A DNA stretch of 64,000 bases from Marasmius tenuissimus (Eukaryota; Basidiomycota; Agaricomycetes; Agaricales; Marasmiaceae). Each line of letters opens with the position of its first letter. The first letter of the stretch is position 1. The notes below the pieces were generated by a model, which saw nothing but the letters and a program-made list of their open reading frames with translations, did not search any database and was not told the origin of the DNA. The DNA lies in the NCBI GenBank assembly GCA_029532415.1, contig JAQOTA010000054.1, forward strand, positions 3,472,001 to 3,536,000, read 5' to 3'. Below, piece by piece: positions 1-11,700 of this stretch. The position numbers and the translations under genes were made by a program.

Positions 1-1452
1 TTGAGTTGTCATCCCCATCTCCCGTGCGCTATCTAGCCCCGATCTCGAAAAACACCTCCATAACGGAACCTCGATACACGTGTTCGGACTGTCATCCTTG
101 AGCAGTAGAGCCTGCGCTAGTGCAACTGTCGCTTTGAGACGGTCGTTCTTGGTGAAATGAGCAGGATCAATCGTCACATCCAAGAGACCCATCACACTGA
201 AGACAACGTCAACAGGGCGTGCCGATATACGCCATTGCACGGACTCCCAGACGTCGCGGAAACGCGCGAGGTGTATTGCTGTGGGTTCCCGATACTGTTG
301 TCGTTTATCCAGGGCCTGGGCGAATTGGCGTCGACGTTCTTGTGAGCCATCTCTGTCGTCATCGTATAGACCTAGCTGCGCTTTGAAGTACTCCTCAATA
401 TGCATGCTATGGACGACGATCTCTGGGGGCGATCCGACCAGCTCAGTATAGAGCACCTTCACAGCCGGCGCCACCATAACTTCCTGAAAAGTCCAGGCGC
501 GTTCAACCCATTCAGTTTCCTCGAACTTTGCGGGGTATCGTCTGAGCCCGGCCGGGAGGACAAAGCAAATAGCACAATCTTTGTAGACATCGTACATGTG
601 CATGATTTGCCAGCGCTTGTCCCGCTTCCCTTCCGTCGTGGGCATTTGTGCGATGCACAGGCGATCCAGCCATAGCAAAGAGATATTCGCCTCGAGGGAA
701 GCCATGCAAGTGTGTCGCAAAACGTCAACGCTGATCGGCCCCCCATCGTTGCGTTCTTCGCAATCGACGAGAATGTCGCCACGCGTGGTAAGTTTCTTGT
801 CGAGCTCTCTTGGGCTGAGGCTTTTCCAGACGTGAGAGATGGCGGCATATTGCCCTCTTGGCAACTCTGGGGTTTCCCAGATCTGTAGGATATTCTCGTT
901 GACAAGGCGGGAGCAATCGATGAAGCGGTACCGTTCGGGAGTAATGAAGGGCGTCAGGTCGATATACGGCGAGACGGCAGTCTGTAGGTCTGCAATGGGC
1001 TCGCGGAAGATAATCGTGCCGGCCTGGGTAGTGATGGTAGGAAGTTTGCGGGGGCTCGTAGGCGCTTCTTCGTTGATTTGTTCTCCTTCTGGATTGTATA
1101 CAGCAAGAGGGAAGTTACTGCCGTATTTTCCCGTTTGAAGATATTGCCCACTAAACACTGCAGAACCTGTAGTTATCGATTCTACTGGTCTCTGCTGAGA
1201 AGTACCCACATCAGTCCAGTCTTGAAGTCTCGGATCGGTGTAAAATTAACTTGCCTGGTCCTCAGTCATCACTCTGTGACTACCCTCTGTCTGTCTGATA
1301 CTTGTCCGTGAAGCGACAGCGTTGTCCGTTTTCCCAAAAGAACCAGTAGAGACTACGTCGCTCTGAATAGTAGACATAGCTGTGGTCTCCGGCGGCGGTA
1401 CTGCGACTTCCGGGTTACGAGTTACAGTTCCTGGGTTGCCGCCCTCAGACAT
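1..1452 (-). CDS. HET-domain protein, 3' part cut by window edge
   Basis: The reading frame is open from about 1245 to base 1 on the minus strand and reads as a heterokaryon-incompatibility (HET) domain. Visible blocks are QYAAISHVW, then LLWLDRLCIAQ...DKRWQIMHMYDVYKDC, then WVERAWTFQE, followed by SARPVDVVFSVMGLLDV. These align block by block with the complete HET gene at 49902-51908. The upstream ORF starting at 1452 (MSEGGNPG) is in the same frame but ends in TAA at 1246-1248. A GT...AG intron at 1195-1272 (78 nt) would remove this stop and keep frame, so I favour CDS complement(<1..1194,1273..1452). HET domains in fungi are linked to allorecognition and programmed cell death. Without the splice, the TAA would make this a pseudogene. 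The C-terminus is not in the window. Confidence 0.8.
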
Positions 1453-1970
1453 GGGACCTACCTAAGGATTATTAGTTGCCCTTGAACGTTTCTGAAAGCG
1501 ATGTTACACACCCGAAACCATTGTCGCATGTCCGTCCATGAAGGAACACAATTGCACAACATTCTACCAGGAATCGTCGTGAGAGAGCTCGAAGGGATTT
1601 ATAAGGGCATTACACAGTGGGTTGTCACCGCGTGGACCCAGCGTGGAAGGGCTGCAGGTATGAAGGCAACGGTCGTGCCGAGTGATGGGACTCGGGAATG
1701 AGATTGAAGGGATGCATGTTCCATGGTGGTGGTGGTACGTGGTGAAGCTTCGAAGCATCGACTTCTGAGTCCTCTTCGGAACTCTCATCTCGGGCGTCGG
1801 AACAATCATAAACGTCTGCACACAGAACATCAAACCTTGTTGTTCAACCTAACCGATCTCAGGCAATTACTGCGCTTCTGTCCATTTCGATCGTTCGTTG
1901 GCGAAGCTCACAGTGTCCTAGAACGGCGTCAAAGCAAGATGTATAGGTCTCCTAAGTAGTGCTTACTCAT
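1453..1970. other. intergenic, start of a duplicated block
   Basis: No gene recognised. From about 1868 the sequence begins to match 4616 onward, which marks the left end of the ~2.06-kb tandem duplication described below. Confidence 0.5.
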
Positions 1971-3175
1971 TCACTGTATCTTCCCATACATCACATACAC
2001 CGCTTCCTTTACAGCCAACGTACCACTAACCCAGGTCGACGCCACACCCGCAGACACAAAGATGGCACTAAACGGTGCAATCGAAACCCCTCGATCCAGA
2101 CACGTCCACACGACGAACGACGTCGTCGACCATATCACATCCCAACCAATAGCCGCCTGCCCAGGATGCGAATGAAGAGCCGCAGCGATACCTGCAAACC
2201 CCTCCCCTCCAACCACCGCATCCCAAGTGGTTGCACCACGCCAAATTAAGAAAACGTAGAACAAGTAAAAATAAACCAATCTATAATCAATCGAATACCA
2301 TCCCCTCCTGTTCGAACTCGACACGAACACAAACGGAACCACGGTGAGCGCGTGCATGAGGAGGAGATTCGGTAGGAAAGTGTTCGAATTGGTGAATGGT
2401 ATATTGCATACCGTTACGGTGGACAACAAGATGCTGATCCAAAGCTCCGGCGGTGGTTCTTGTGCAACGGGCTGATGTTCCCAATATTCAGACCTCAATT
2501 GCCTTCCCGAAAGCACGAGCGCCAGATAAAACAGGTTGGCTGGAACAGCGACCGCGACGAGTCGGCCCAAGAGCATGTAAGCCCATAGGTGCTTGATCTG
2601 GTGTCGCTGGCCTTCGGAAAGGGTAGGATTGAGCAAGTAGAAAGTAAACGAGAGAAGCGTGTTACAGACCTTCCACAAAGAGAAAAACGGTCCAAGGACC
2701 GATAGCATACGTGCATATCTGTTCACTCCACCACCAGTTCGCCCTTTTTGCAATCGCTTTCAACCAAACTTCTTCAAATAACGAGGCCTGAGCAAGCCAA
2801 GCCGCGACTCTCTTCCACATGTCGGGCGAAACCACGCCGGCACGGGCTTCATATTCAGCAAAACTTGTCTATCAGTCAGGCGTAAGGTGCTGCCATACGC
2901 GCATGAAGGCAATCGAGGGAGACTCACCGCGTAGAATACGAGTATATCTACACGTTAAAGCACGTCAAGATCCTTTGAGATGAAGAGCAAAGAGGGATCT
3001 TACAATAGAAAGTGTGTACGAACGAGCAAGCAGCAAGACCCACGAACAGATAGCCGATCTTGTACTGTTTCAACTGTGCCCATGGTAAGCTTCTGAGGAT
3101 GGTAGTGAGGAGTATAAGAATGGCCAAAAAGTAGCCGGCTGGACCGCTGACCGCGATGATGTCTTGGGTGTCCAT
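1971..3175 (-). CDS. multi-pass membrane protein, copy 1
   Basis: Four exons read on the minus strand. The start is ATG at 3175 (MDTQDIIAV) and the stop is at 1971. I see seven to eight hydrophobic segments, including GPAGYFLAILILLTTILRSL, YKIGYLFVGLAACSFVHTFY, HLWAYMLLGRLVAVAVPANL and WDVIWSTTSFVVWTCLDRG. The exon layout, including a 20-nt micro-exon encoding ILVFYA, is shared with copy 2 at 4720-5925. The last intron ends in GAAG here instead of CTCAG in copy 2. I recognise no functional family; this is an uncharacterised basidiomycete-type integral membrane protein. It lies about 190 bp downstream of a rhodanese-like gene on the same strand, and the pair is duplicated together. Confidence 0.72.
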
Positions 3176-3366
3176 GATCGTACTCGGGCTCGTGTCCTCG
3201 TTGAAGACCTTTATATGCAACCCCCTTTACACATGTTTCTCAAAGCGCGCATCGGCCTTTTCAAACTTCCGTTATTGGCCCGTTCAAGCCAAGTAAAGAT
3301 CATTGTCAATTGGATGCAAACGGGAACACAACGTGGATAGATTGGACAAAGAACATACCCGGATTC

Positions 3367-3907
3367 TCACTCTTTGTTCTCAGCCCAGAACTTCTCATCA
3401 TACCAATCCATTTGTTCTCCACCATACTTGCGGACCCATTTTTTTGATACCTCCCTTCATCACGAGAGCCTGGATCTCCCGGTCACCAACCTCGTCGATA
3501 TAATCCTGCAGCCAAGCAGCAGTCCGAGGACCACGTCCACTGCTACTTCCTGAATATAATCATCGTGATCTCAACCGGTACGAGTCGAATTTAGAAAAAC
3601 TTACCACAATAGAAAATAACCTTCTTCACCCCAGCCTGTTTCGCCATCTGATATACGACTGGTCGTGTAGGATACAACGATTGTGCCGGAAGATTGATCG
3701 AGTCAAAATGGTGCCTCCCTCCCAGTCGTTCCGTCTCACGTCGACCAGCGGAAAGCCTCTCGATTGAGTGCGGTTATTGGGCATTGATAGTCCCTTGAGA
3801 AGCGCGTGCACCTCTTCGGGTTCGATCTCTGCACACTTTGCCTTTGGGGCTGGGAAGGCTGCATACCATGGCGTCTCTTCTGTGGGAGCTGACTGAGTGG
3901 TAGACAT
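3367..3907 (-). pseudogene. rhodanese/Cdc25-like protein, copy 1, frameshifted
   Basis: The start at 3907 (MSTTQSAPTEETPWY) leads into LVDVRRNDWEGGT, the entry to a rhodanese (Cdc25/arsenate-reductase type) domain. The continuation INLPAQSLYPTRPVVYQ is in another frame: 8 nt lie between the ACC of GGT and the TCG of SINL, so the frame breaks. A second lesion near 3440 is a run of six T where copy 2 has five bases, which again shifts frame in KGGIK/GWVRKYGG. An intron around 3550-3604 and the CGSSSGRG active loop (C-x5-R) are still recognisable. Two independent indels make this copy a likely pseudogene. Confidence 0.7.
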
Positions 3908-4719
3908 CGTGTTGAGCGGAAGAAGTAGGCTGCTAGGCGAATATTCCCGCCACTGACTAAGGAAGTAGAAGGGTCTTCATCTGGAACATGGTGGGGGAGA
4001 ACTTTGCTCCGTGAGAAAACCGCTCAATTCAGTACCTATAAGCGCTGAACAAGCGCTGTCATATCCCAGGGCACATCGAAAGCTTGCCATTCAGTCGTTC
4101 ACACTCGGCGCAAGACAAGATATGTGCTAGGCAGCTGTTTTAAGTACCGTCCATACAGTCAAGGCGCCATTTTATCTCGAGGGAACGAAAAGGTTTGTTC
4201 GTCAATTGAGTCTGGCAGGCTTGGCGCAGCAAGAATAAGCGCCGTCCGTACATGCACTTATAGGCGCCGTTCGAACCCAAGGGAGTGACAAAGGTTTGTC
4301 AATTGAGTCCAGCCTAGTCCAGCCGGCTTGGCTGACGCTATGCGAAGTGTCCAAAGCGACGTTCGTACGACCATAGGCGCCCCCTGATACATACTACCCC
4401 GGAGAGACGACAAAGGTTTGCCAGTTCAATCCCCTTCTCTTGTCTAGCCTCTCAATCCAAAGTAGGGATTGAGCGATATGTGCTAGTATAAAGTGGTTAA
4501 AGCTTTGCTCCATACCCACGACTAGTTCGACTCTCTGAACAACTTTCTCGACCTTTCTTGAATCCCTCTGCTGGAAGTCTGATAAGATAGGGTTTTACTA
4601 CGCATGAGGTAAATGAATCACTGCGCTTCTGTCCATTTCGATTGTCCATTGGCGAAGCCCCCAGTGTCCTGAAACAGCGTTAAAGCGAGATATAGATCTC
4701 CTACGTAGTGCTTACTCAT
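3908..4719. other. intergenic spacer between the two duplicated units
   Basis: No ORF with coding character. Several short imperfect repeats of the type 'gacaaaggtttg...caattgagtc' occur between 4190 and 4430. From 4616 the sequence matches the start of the duplicated block. Confidence 0.45.
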
Positions 4720-5925
4720 TCACTGTCTCTTCCCAAACTCCGCATACACCTCTTCACCCCCAGCCACCATGCAACTGACCCAGCTCGACGCCACACCCGC
4801 GGACAAAAATACAGCACTAAACGGTGCTTTCGAGACCCCTTGATCCAGACACGTCCACACGATGAACGACGTCGTCGACCATATCACATCCCAACCAATA
4901 GTCGCCTGCCCGGGATGTGAATGAAGAGCCGCAGTAATACCCGCAATCCCTGCTGCGGACACCTCATCCCAAGTGATTGTACAACGCAAACCCGAAATAA
5001 CGCTGGCCAAGATGATATAAAACTTGCCATATGAAATTGCGAACGGTCCTGTCCCGTTCACACCTGACGCGATCAAGAACGGAACCACGATGAGCGCATG
5101 CATGAGGAGGAGATTCGGTAGGAAATTGTTCGAGTTGGTGTATGGTAAATAGACTACCGTCATGAGGGACAGCAAGATGCTGATCCAAAGTACCGGCGGT
5201 GCTCTCCGTGCAACGGGCTGATGTTTCCAATACTCATACCTAAACTTCCTTCCCGAGAGCACGAGCGCCAAATAAAACAGGTTGGCTGGAACAGCGACCG
5301 CGACGAGTTGACCCAAGAGCATATAAGCCCATAGGTGCTTGATCTGGTGTCGCTGGCCTGAGAGGGTGGGATTGAGTAAGTAGGAAGTAAACGAGAGAGG
5401 CATGATACAGACCTTCCACGAAGAGAAAAAGGGTCCAAGGACCGATAGCATACGTGCATATCTGTTCACTCCACCACCAGTTCGCCCTTTTTACACTCGC
5501 TTTCAACCAGGCCTCTTCAAATAAAGAGGCTTGAGAAAGCCAAGCCGTGATTCTCTTCCAAATGTCGGGCGAAAGTACGCCGGCACGGGCTTCATATTCA
5601 GCAAAACTTGACTATCAGTCAGGCGTAAGGTACTGCCATACGCGCACAAAGGCAGTCGAGGAACACTCACCGCGTAGAATACGAGTATATCTACACGTCG
5701 GAGCGCGTCAGAATCCTTCGAAACGAAGAGCAAAGAGGGAATCTTACAATAGAAAGTGTGTATGAATGAGCAAGCAGCAAGACCCACGAACAGATAGCCG
5801 ATCTTGTACTGCTTCAATCGTGCCCATGGTAGGCTTCTGAGGATGGTAGTGAGGAGTATAAAGATGGCCAAGAAGTAGCCGGCTGGACCGCTGAACGCGA
5901 TAAGGTCCTGGGTGTCCATGATCAT
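4720..5925 (-). CDS. multi-pass membrane protein, copy 2 (intact)
   Basis: Exons 5748-5925, 5671-5690 (20-nt micro-exon), 5413-5611 and 4720-5357 join in phase to 344 aa. Introns are canonical. The protein starts MIMDTQDLIAFSGPAGY; ATG at 5919 is an alternative. It has seven to eight predicted membrane spans, a WWWSEQICTYAIGPWTLF segment before the fourth, and a conserved LHSHPGQATIGWDVIWST stretch near the C-terminus. Family and function are unknown to me. No signal peptide separate from the first membrane span is visible. It is the better-preserved twin of 1971-3175 and lies downstream of rhodanese copy 2 on the same strand. Confidence 0.8.
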
Positions 5926-6109
5926 ACTCAGGCTCGTCTCCTCGTTGAAGACCTTTATATGCAGCCCCTTTGCGCATGTTTCTCAAACCCCGCATCGGCC
6001 TTTTCAAAGTTCCGTTGTTGGCCCGTTCAAGCCAAGTAAAGATCATTGTCAATTGAAAACAAACAGGAACACAACATGAATACATTGAACAAAGCACATA
6101 CCCGGATTC

Positions 6110-6652
6110 TTACTCTTTCTTCTCAGCCCAGAACTTCTCATCATACCAATCCATCCGTTCTCCACCATACTTGCGGACCCATCCTTTGATACCTCCCTTC
6201 ATCACGAGAGCCTGCATGTCTCGGTCACCAACCTCGTCGATATAATCCTGTAGCCAAGCAGCAGTTCGAGGACCACGTCCACTGCTACTTCCTGAATGTA
6301 ATCATCGTGATCTCAGCCAGTACGAGTCGAATTTGAAAAAAACTTACCACAGTAGAAAACAACTTTCTTCACCCCAGCCTGTTTCGCCATCTGATATACG
6401 ACTGGTCGTGTAGGATACAACGATTGTGCCGGAAGATTGATCGAGGTCGCATACGGTGCCTCCCTCCCAGTCGTTCCGTCTCACGTCGACCAGCAGAAAG
6501 TCTCTCGATTGAGTGTGGTTATTGGGCGTTGAGAGTCCCTTGAGAAGTTCGTGCACCTCTTCGGGTTCGATCTCTGCACACTTTGCCTTTGGCGCTGGGA
6601 AGGCTACATACCATGGCGTCTCTTCTGTGAAAGCTGGCTGAGTCGTGGACAT
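6110..6652 (-). pseudogene. rhodanese/Cdc25-like protein, copy 2, one frameshift
   Basis: The start at 6652 is MSTTQPAFTEETPWY; an upstream in-frame ATG at 6730 would add 26 hydrophobic residues. LVDVRRNDWEGGT is followed by 10 nt before SINLPAQSLYPTRP, so the frame is shifted at 6450-6460. Downstream the correct frame runs through VKKVVFYCG, an intron at 6292-6347, then SSSGRGPRTAAWLQDYIDE and ends WAEKKE-stop at 6110. The C-G-S-S-S-G-R loop is the expected C-x5-R catalytic loop of Cdc25/arsenate-reductase-like rhodaneses. Apart from the single indel the gene looks usable, so a sequencing error cannot be excluded, but copy 1 is broken at the same place by a different indel. Confidence 0.65.
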
Positions 6653-6672
6653 TGTGCTGAGCGGAAGAAGTG

Positions 6673-7072
6673 GGCTGCTAGGTAAAGATGTCGCGATTAG
6701 AGACAGAAGAAGAGTGGTTCTCACTGTCAAGGTTCCTTAGCGAACCGCGTCAACGGTCCGCGTGGGAAGTCGGGCCGGCACCACTCCACTATCTACGCTT
6801 TCTGGATCCCGGATCCTGATGGCTGAATCCGTCGAGTCCTCTGGTCTCGCTCGACCATTCCTCAACGATCCCGCGAAGACGATTGTCCTCCTTGCGAGTA
6901 ATTTTCAAGTTGTGTGTCGACGCGTAGCGAAATACCACAAAAATTTTCCATTTTGTGTTTGAGCTAGTATCGAATCGAAGCGCGCAAAATACCCATACAA
7001 TCCCTCAAGAACCGACTAGAAGTACAGATAAGATCCCTTTAACTTCCTTTTAGGTGTTCTTCTAACGACGAA
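6673..7072. other. intergenic
   Basis: No gene recognised; downstream region of the SDR gene and upstream of rhodanese copy 2. Confidence 0.4.
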
Positions 7073-8098
7073 TTAACCTCCAACCATCCGTCCTCCATTG
7101 GGATGTAACGTTTGTCCCGAGATCGCAGCACTATCCATGCTAGCCAAGAAGACAAAACAAGTCGCAACCTCACTAGGCTGTATGGGCCTTCCCATCGGAG
7201 CTCCGAAGCTGTCCTGCGCCTCCTTATGCATCGTAGCGGGTATAAGTGGTGTCCAAACGGGTCCCGGAGCAACAGCATTGACACGAATGCCTTTCTCGAC
7301 AAACTGATTCGACAGGGCACGCGTGAAAGCGATGATAGCACCCTTCGTCGACGTGTAGTCGATGAGATTAGGTTTGCCTGTATACGCATTGACAGAGGCG
7401 TTGTTGAGGATACTGTCTCCCCGCTTCATATGCGGTAACGTGTATTTCGAGAGGTAAAAGAATGAGTGTACGTTCGTGTTGAACGTGTGCAGCCATTGTT
7501 CCCTAAAAGAAAAAGAAAAAAAAACGTCGACAACGAAAACTCAAAAGACGGACCCAACCGCCCAAAAACGCACTCTGAAACCTCCGAAATATGCTCCTTC
7601 ATCATCTGGAAAGCATGGTTATTAACCAAAAAGTTAATAGTCCCCATCACCTTCACCGCTTCCTCCACAACCTTCTTACAATTCTCCTGCTTCGTCAAGT
7701 CCGTCGCCATAAGATGACACGTCCGCCCATACTTCTCCACATACTTCTTCGTCTCCTGCGCGTCCTTCTCCTCTTCCGGGAGGTACACGATAAAACTGTC
7801 GGCGCCTTCCATCGCGTAAAGAATCGCAATCGCGCGTCCGATCCCACTATCACCCCCGGTTATGAGTGCTTTCCGGCCTTCGAGTTTGCCCGCAGCTTTG
7901 TACAGCTGATAACCCCCATCCCAAGTCGAAATATGTTCGTTCTGGGGAGGCGGACCCTGTAGTTCGGATTGAAGACCTGGATGTTCGAGGTCGTGGGGAG
8001 GAATTTTGTGACCTGAAGACGACGGTCAATTGAGACTCATGGCGGTCGACCAAGCACTGCGCACCGTGTTCAAACTGAGATTTTGAATTATCCGCCAT
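7073..8098 (-). CDS. short-chain dehydrogenase/reductase (SDR)
   Basis: CDS complement(7073..7502,7574..8012,8065..8098), 300 aa, both introns in phase. Order: N-terminal extension with PPPQNEHISTWDGGYQLY, cofactor motif ALITGGDSGIGRAIAI (TGxxxGxG), NN in the LVNNHA strand, catalytic Ser in LNNASVNAYTG, catalytic Tyr-Lys in DYTSTKG, then RVNAVAPGPVWTPLIP and C-terminal SAAISGQTLHPNGG. This is the classical Rossmann oxidoreductase layout, closest by memory to the bacterial/fungal general-stress SDRs with a PP..E..W..GGY..Y extension. Substrate unknown; NAD(P)H-dependent, probably cytosolic. Confidence 0.9.
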
Positions 8099-8784
8099 CG
8101 TTATCGTTGTTGGAATAGAAAAATCGAGCACAATATTTTTGCACACAAGTCCATTATATGTGGTCCACCCAAAAAGTTCTCGAGTTACATCACCGGTCTT
8201 CGACTGAAGTAGGGGATGATGTCGATCTCCACTGTCTTCACATTGCGAGAGGCTTCATCATGACGAGCGGAATTACGCGCTGGGAGCACAAAGGAAGGAC
8301 AGCGCTCAGGCCCAGGGGTGGTGGAAGGTTCTTTACGAGGGAGGGCAAGGAAGGACTCTGCGCGGTTTCCTGAGTCCCCAGTCTTAATCTCCCACGCCTC
8401 CCCCCTCACGCACACACCAACACGAACTGGATCAGAATTTCGACATCGTTCTAGTAGCTAGCTCACAGTACGGTACAGCACATTTGGAATGATAATAGAA
8501 AAGGAGAGGAGGGGGGGAGCTATGTAAGTAAATATGAAAAAAACTTGTGGAACTTGGAACGAGCAAAAAGGAAAGGCAACGGACTTTGAAGACTAGGACG
8601 GATAGCGCGGAAAACTTGAGCGAGAGAGAGTGGGCAAAACATGCAAAAGTAGAAAAAGACTGCAATCATGAGGGGTTCGTGTAGTAGTGAAAAGTGGAGG
8701 GATCGGTGGAATGCGTCTATACATCGACAGCGGGGGAAAACGAATGTTTGCTTCTGAGAAAGTATCGAATATGGGGTGGACATG
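8099..8784. other. intergenic between SDR promoter side and RING gene 3' end
   Basis: No coding signal. The minus-strand RING gene ends at 8785 and the minus-strand SDR starts at 8098, so this region should hold the SDR promoter and the RING-gene 3' UTR. Confidence 0.4.
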
Positions 8785-11700
8785 CTATGATGAACCAGTA
8801 GAAACACCAGCACCACGACAAGCCGGACAATTGTTTTTACCCTCCTGTAACCACTTGTCAACGCAATCCATGTGGAATGCATGTTTGCAAGTCAACACGC
8901 GAACGTCGTCTTCATCGTGATAGTCCTCCAGGCAGATCAAGCACTGAATACCAAAGCGACCGGGTCAGCAAAAGAAACACGAGTCACAGCAAAGTTTACT
9001 CACCCTTTCGGTACAATTGGACGAGATCTTTTTCTCCTGCTCGAACTGAGGAACCTGAGTTGCCTTAATAACCTCCAATCCGGATCGCTCAATGTCTTCT
9101 TTGGAAGCTGTGGGAGGCTTGACCTGGCCCAAAAGATCTGCGATATCACTAGAAAACCATTAGCCATCGCACACTCCACGAAGTAAAAGAAATCAAACTC
9201 ACAGCAACGCCTCAAACGAATCTAACGTATCAGGATCCCCAGTCACAATATGATGATCAGGTGGATAGTATCCTGCACACACCACACCAGTCAGCACACC
9301 AGCCCCATCTCGAGCACCAGCAAAAACCAACTCACCTCCGATAACATATATCAAGAACGTCCTCGATCCAGGTCCATCCATCATCTCCGGTGGCAACAAC
9401 GGATTTCCCATCGGGCGCGGTACATGTATAGGTCCTCCAGGTGTCCTTCTACCACCAGTACCAGGCCTCAAATTCCTCAACGCATCAGCAGCACGTGAAG
9501 GCCACCCTCGAGATCGGTTATCTCCAGTGCCATCTTCTCCTTCGTCACCGTTGCTTGGTGCTGCCTCCTCGCTGCCGTCGCCAGGAGTGGGGGCGACAGT
9601 GGGTGCAGCCGCAAGAGGAGCAGGGGGAGGGGGAGATGCGAACGGTGCAGGAGTACCCGTAGGGGCAGCAGCGACATCGTTAGCGGGACCATTGTTCGGC
9701 CCAGCTCCAGCCCCGGCCCCAGGACCAAAGAACGCCAGGTTGACTGATTGAAGTCCAACAACGATAACAGGGACAACAGTATTATTGGCTGGAGCTGGTG
9801 GAGCCTGAGTCGAATTATCGGAAGCAGGTGCTTGTTGAGCTGGTGAAGCAGACCCGTCAGCAACATTTGGAGCAACAGTAGCTGAAGCCATGTCAGAGTC
9901 AGGTCGAACAGCGGGAGTTTCTTGGAGTGGAGAGGCAGTCGTGGGGGTAGTGGTATTTAACGGTGCATCGTTTCCTCGTGTTCGTGGAACACCCTGCGCG
10001 GCAGTAGCACCTCCCCTTGGCGGAGGTGCAGCTATCGGAGGGAATCGGTACAACCTCCACCAATTGATGCGGCCTGTACCTTCATCGATCGCAGTACGAG
10101 AACGATTGGTGTTGGTATTGGCGTTTGCGTTTGCGTTTGAGTTCGTCTCTGAGGGCGATGTAGGAGAGACAGCGGCTGGTGGTGAAAAGGGCGCCGTCGT
10201 CGGCATCCAAGGAAGGTGGGGTGAAGGCATGGGAGGCAGATGAGGGTCGTCAAAGGGGGTCGATGACGACGACGATCCAATCAGAGGAGCCAAGAAGGGT
10301 TCTGCTGGGGGCACGACATTGACGGGAGGCGTCTGCGGAAGAGAAGCCACTGGTGCTGGTGCTGGAGGCGCAGGGGGTGCAGGGGGAGTACGTCCAATGC
10401 CCAGTGCTCGCCTACGGTTGAGGGCGTCGGTGATGCTATTAACAGGTCTGTTGCCACCTGATGACGATCCCGACGACGGTGCACCAGCAAACATGGAAGA
10501 CAATCGAGCTAAGCTTGCTTCAGTTCTCTCTGTCGCAGGGCTCGGAGCGGCATTTCGAGATGTTGGGTTAGAACTTGGGGCCTCGTCCTCCGAATCAGAA
10601 TCATCCGATACACCCTCGAGGTGGGGCATAGAGGGATCAGTATCATCGTCATCATCTGGCACTGTCTCGACTCTGGCGCGTCGGTTAACCACCGGTGGTC
10701 TTGGGGAGGGAGGTCGCGCGGACGTAGGTTCTGCACTGGGCTCCGTCGGAGTCGAAGCTTCCGGTTGCGTAGTTGAAGGTGTGTCCGTGTTCGCAGGAGC
10801 ATCTGGGTTTGAAGCCCCGGACACCAATGCCCTCAATGCTGCCTGCCTCTGTGCAATCATCCTCTGCCTCTGCCTAACTTCCGCCTCCGCCTCCGCAATC
10901 AACCTAAACAACTCGTCGATCTCCTCCCGACCCTGCTCCCGATCCCTCGACGGTTCAGGTTCAGGTTCATGCTCGTCGTCCTCAGGCTCTTGTACATCCC
11001 TACGCGTCTGCTCCTGCTCCTGATGTTGTTCTCGTTCCCCACCACCCAAGGCAACCCTCAAATCCGTCTGCAAATCCACCAAGAACCTCTCAAACGTCCC
11101 CTCAGGCGGCAACTCTCCCGTTCTCGATCGTCCAAGTCCAAAGTTGTTGGACTCATCGGGCCTCTCTCTCGATGTCTCTCCTGTATTTGAATCGCCAGTC
11201 TCCCCAGGCGCAGGCGTGGGACCATTCAATCCAAGTCCCAACTGGAACGCACGAGCCATCTCAGCCAACATCCTATCCCGGGCTTCCATCGTAGGTCTCG
11301 GTGATGACTGCGACCGAGTTGCCGTAGGGTCACTGCTCGTCCTCGTACGAGCATTCTCCATCTCTGACCTCCGTCCATCAACATCTGAAAGCAACGGCAC
11401 ACTCTCATCGCGTCCTGCACCAGCCCCAGCTCCGGCACCCTCAATCGAGACCTCACTCCCAAACGGCGGTGAAGATGGCGGCGACTGAGCAGATGAGTTG
11501 TTTGGCCGTAATCCCAGCCTATCTCTTATACTCCCCCAGGCCTGCCTGACCCTCTCTGCCCCTCCTCGTCCACCTGCTGCACCTGCGCCTGCGCCTCCTC
11601 CTCCTCCAACACCCGCATTCCCCCCACCCAGACCTATCCCACCTAACCCAAACGGATCCTGTCCAAGTCCAATTCCACCACTCGGCGACGTCGAACGATT

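Larger units (their letters stand above)
1868..6672. repeat. tandem segmental duplication, two ~2.06-kb units
   Basis: Unit 1 is about 1868-3925 and unit 2 about 4616-6672, offset by about 2745-2749 bp and in the same orientation. Each unit contains the 3' flank, the membrane-protein gene, an intergenic gap and the rhodanese-like gene. Intron positions and flanking sequence are conserved, so this is a DNA-level duplication and not retroposition. The edges were judged by eye. Confidence 0.8.

Noticed and set aside
10319..11023. Gly/Ala/Ser-rich 234-codon ORF on the plus strand
   Set aside because: It is the antisense of the low-complexity part of the RING gene, which has a coherent C-terminal RING domain and splice sites.
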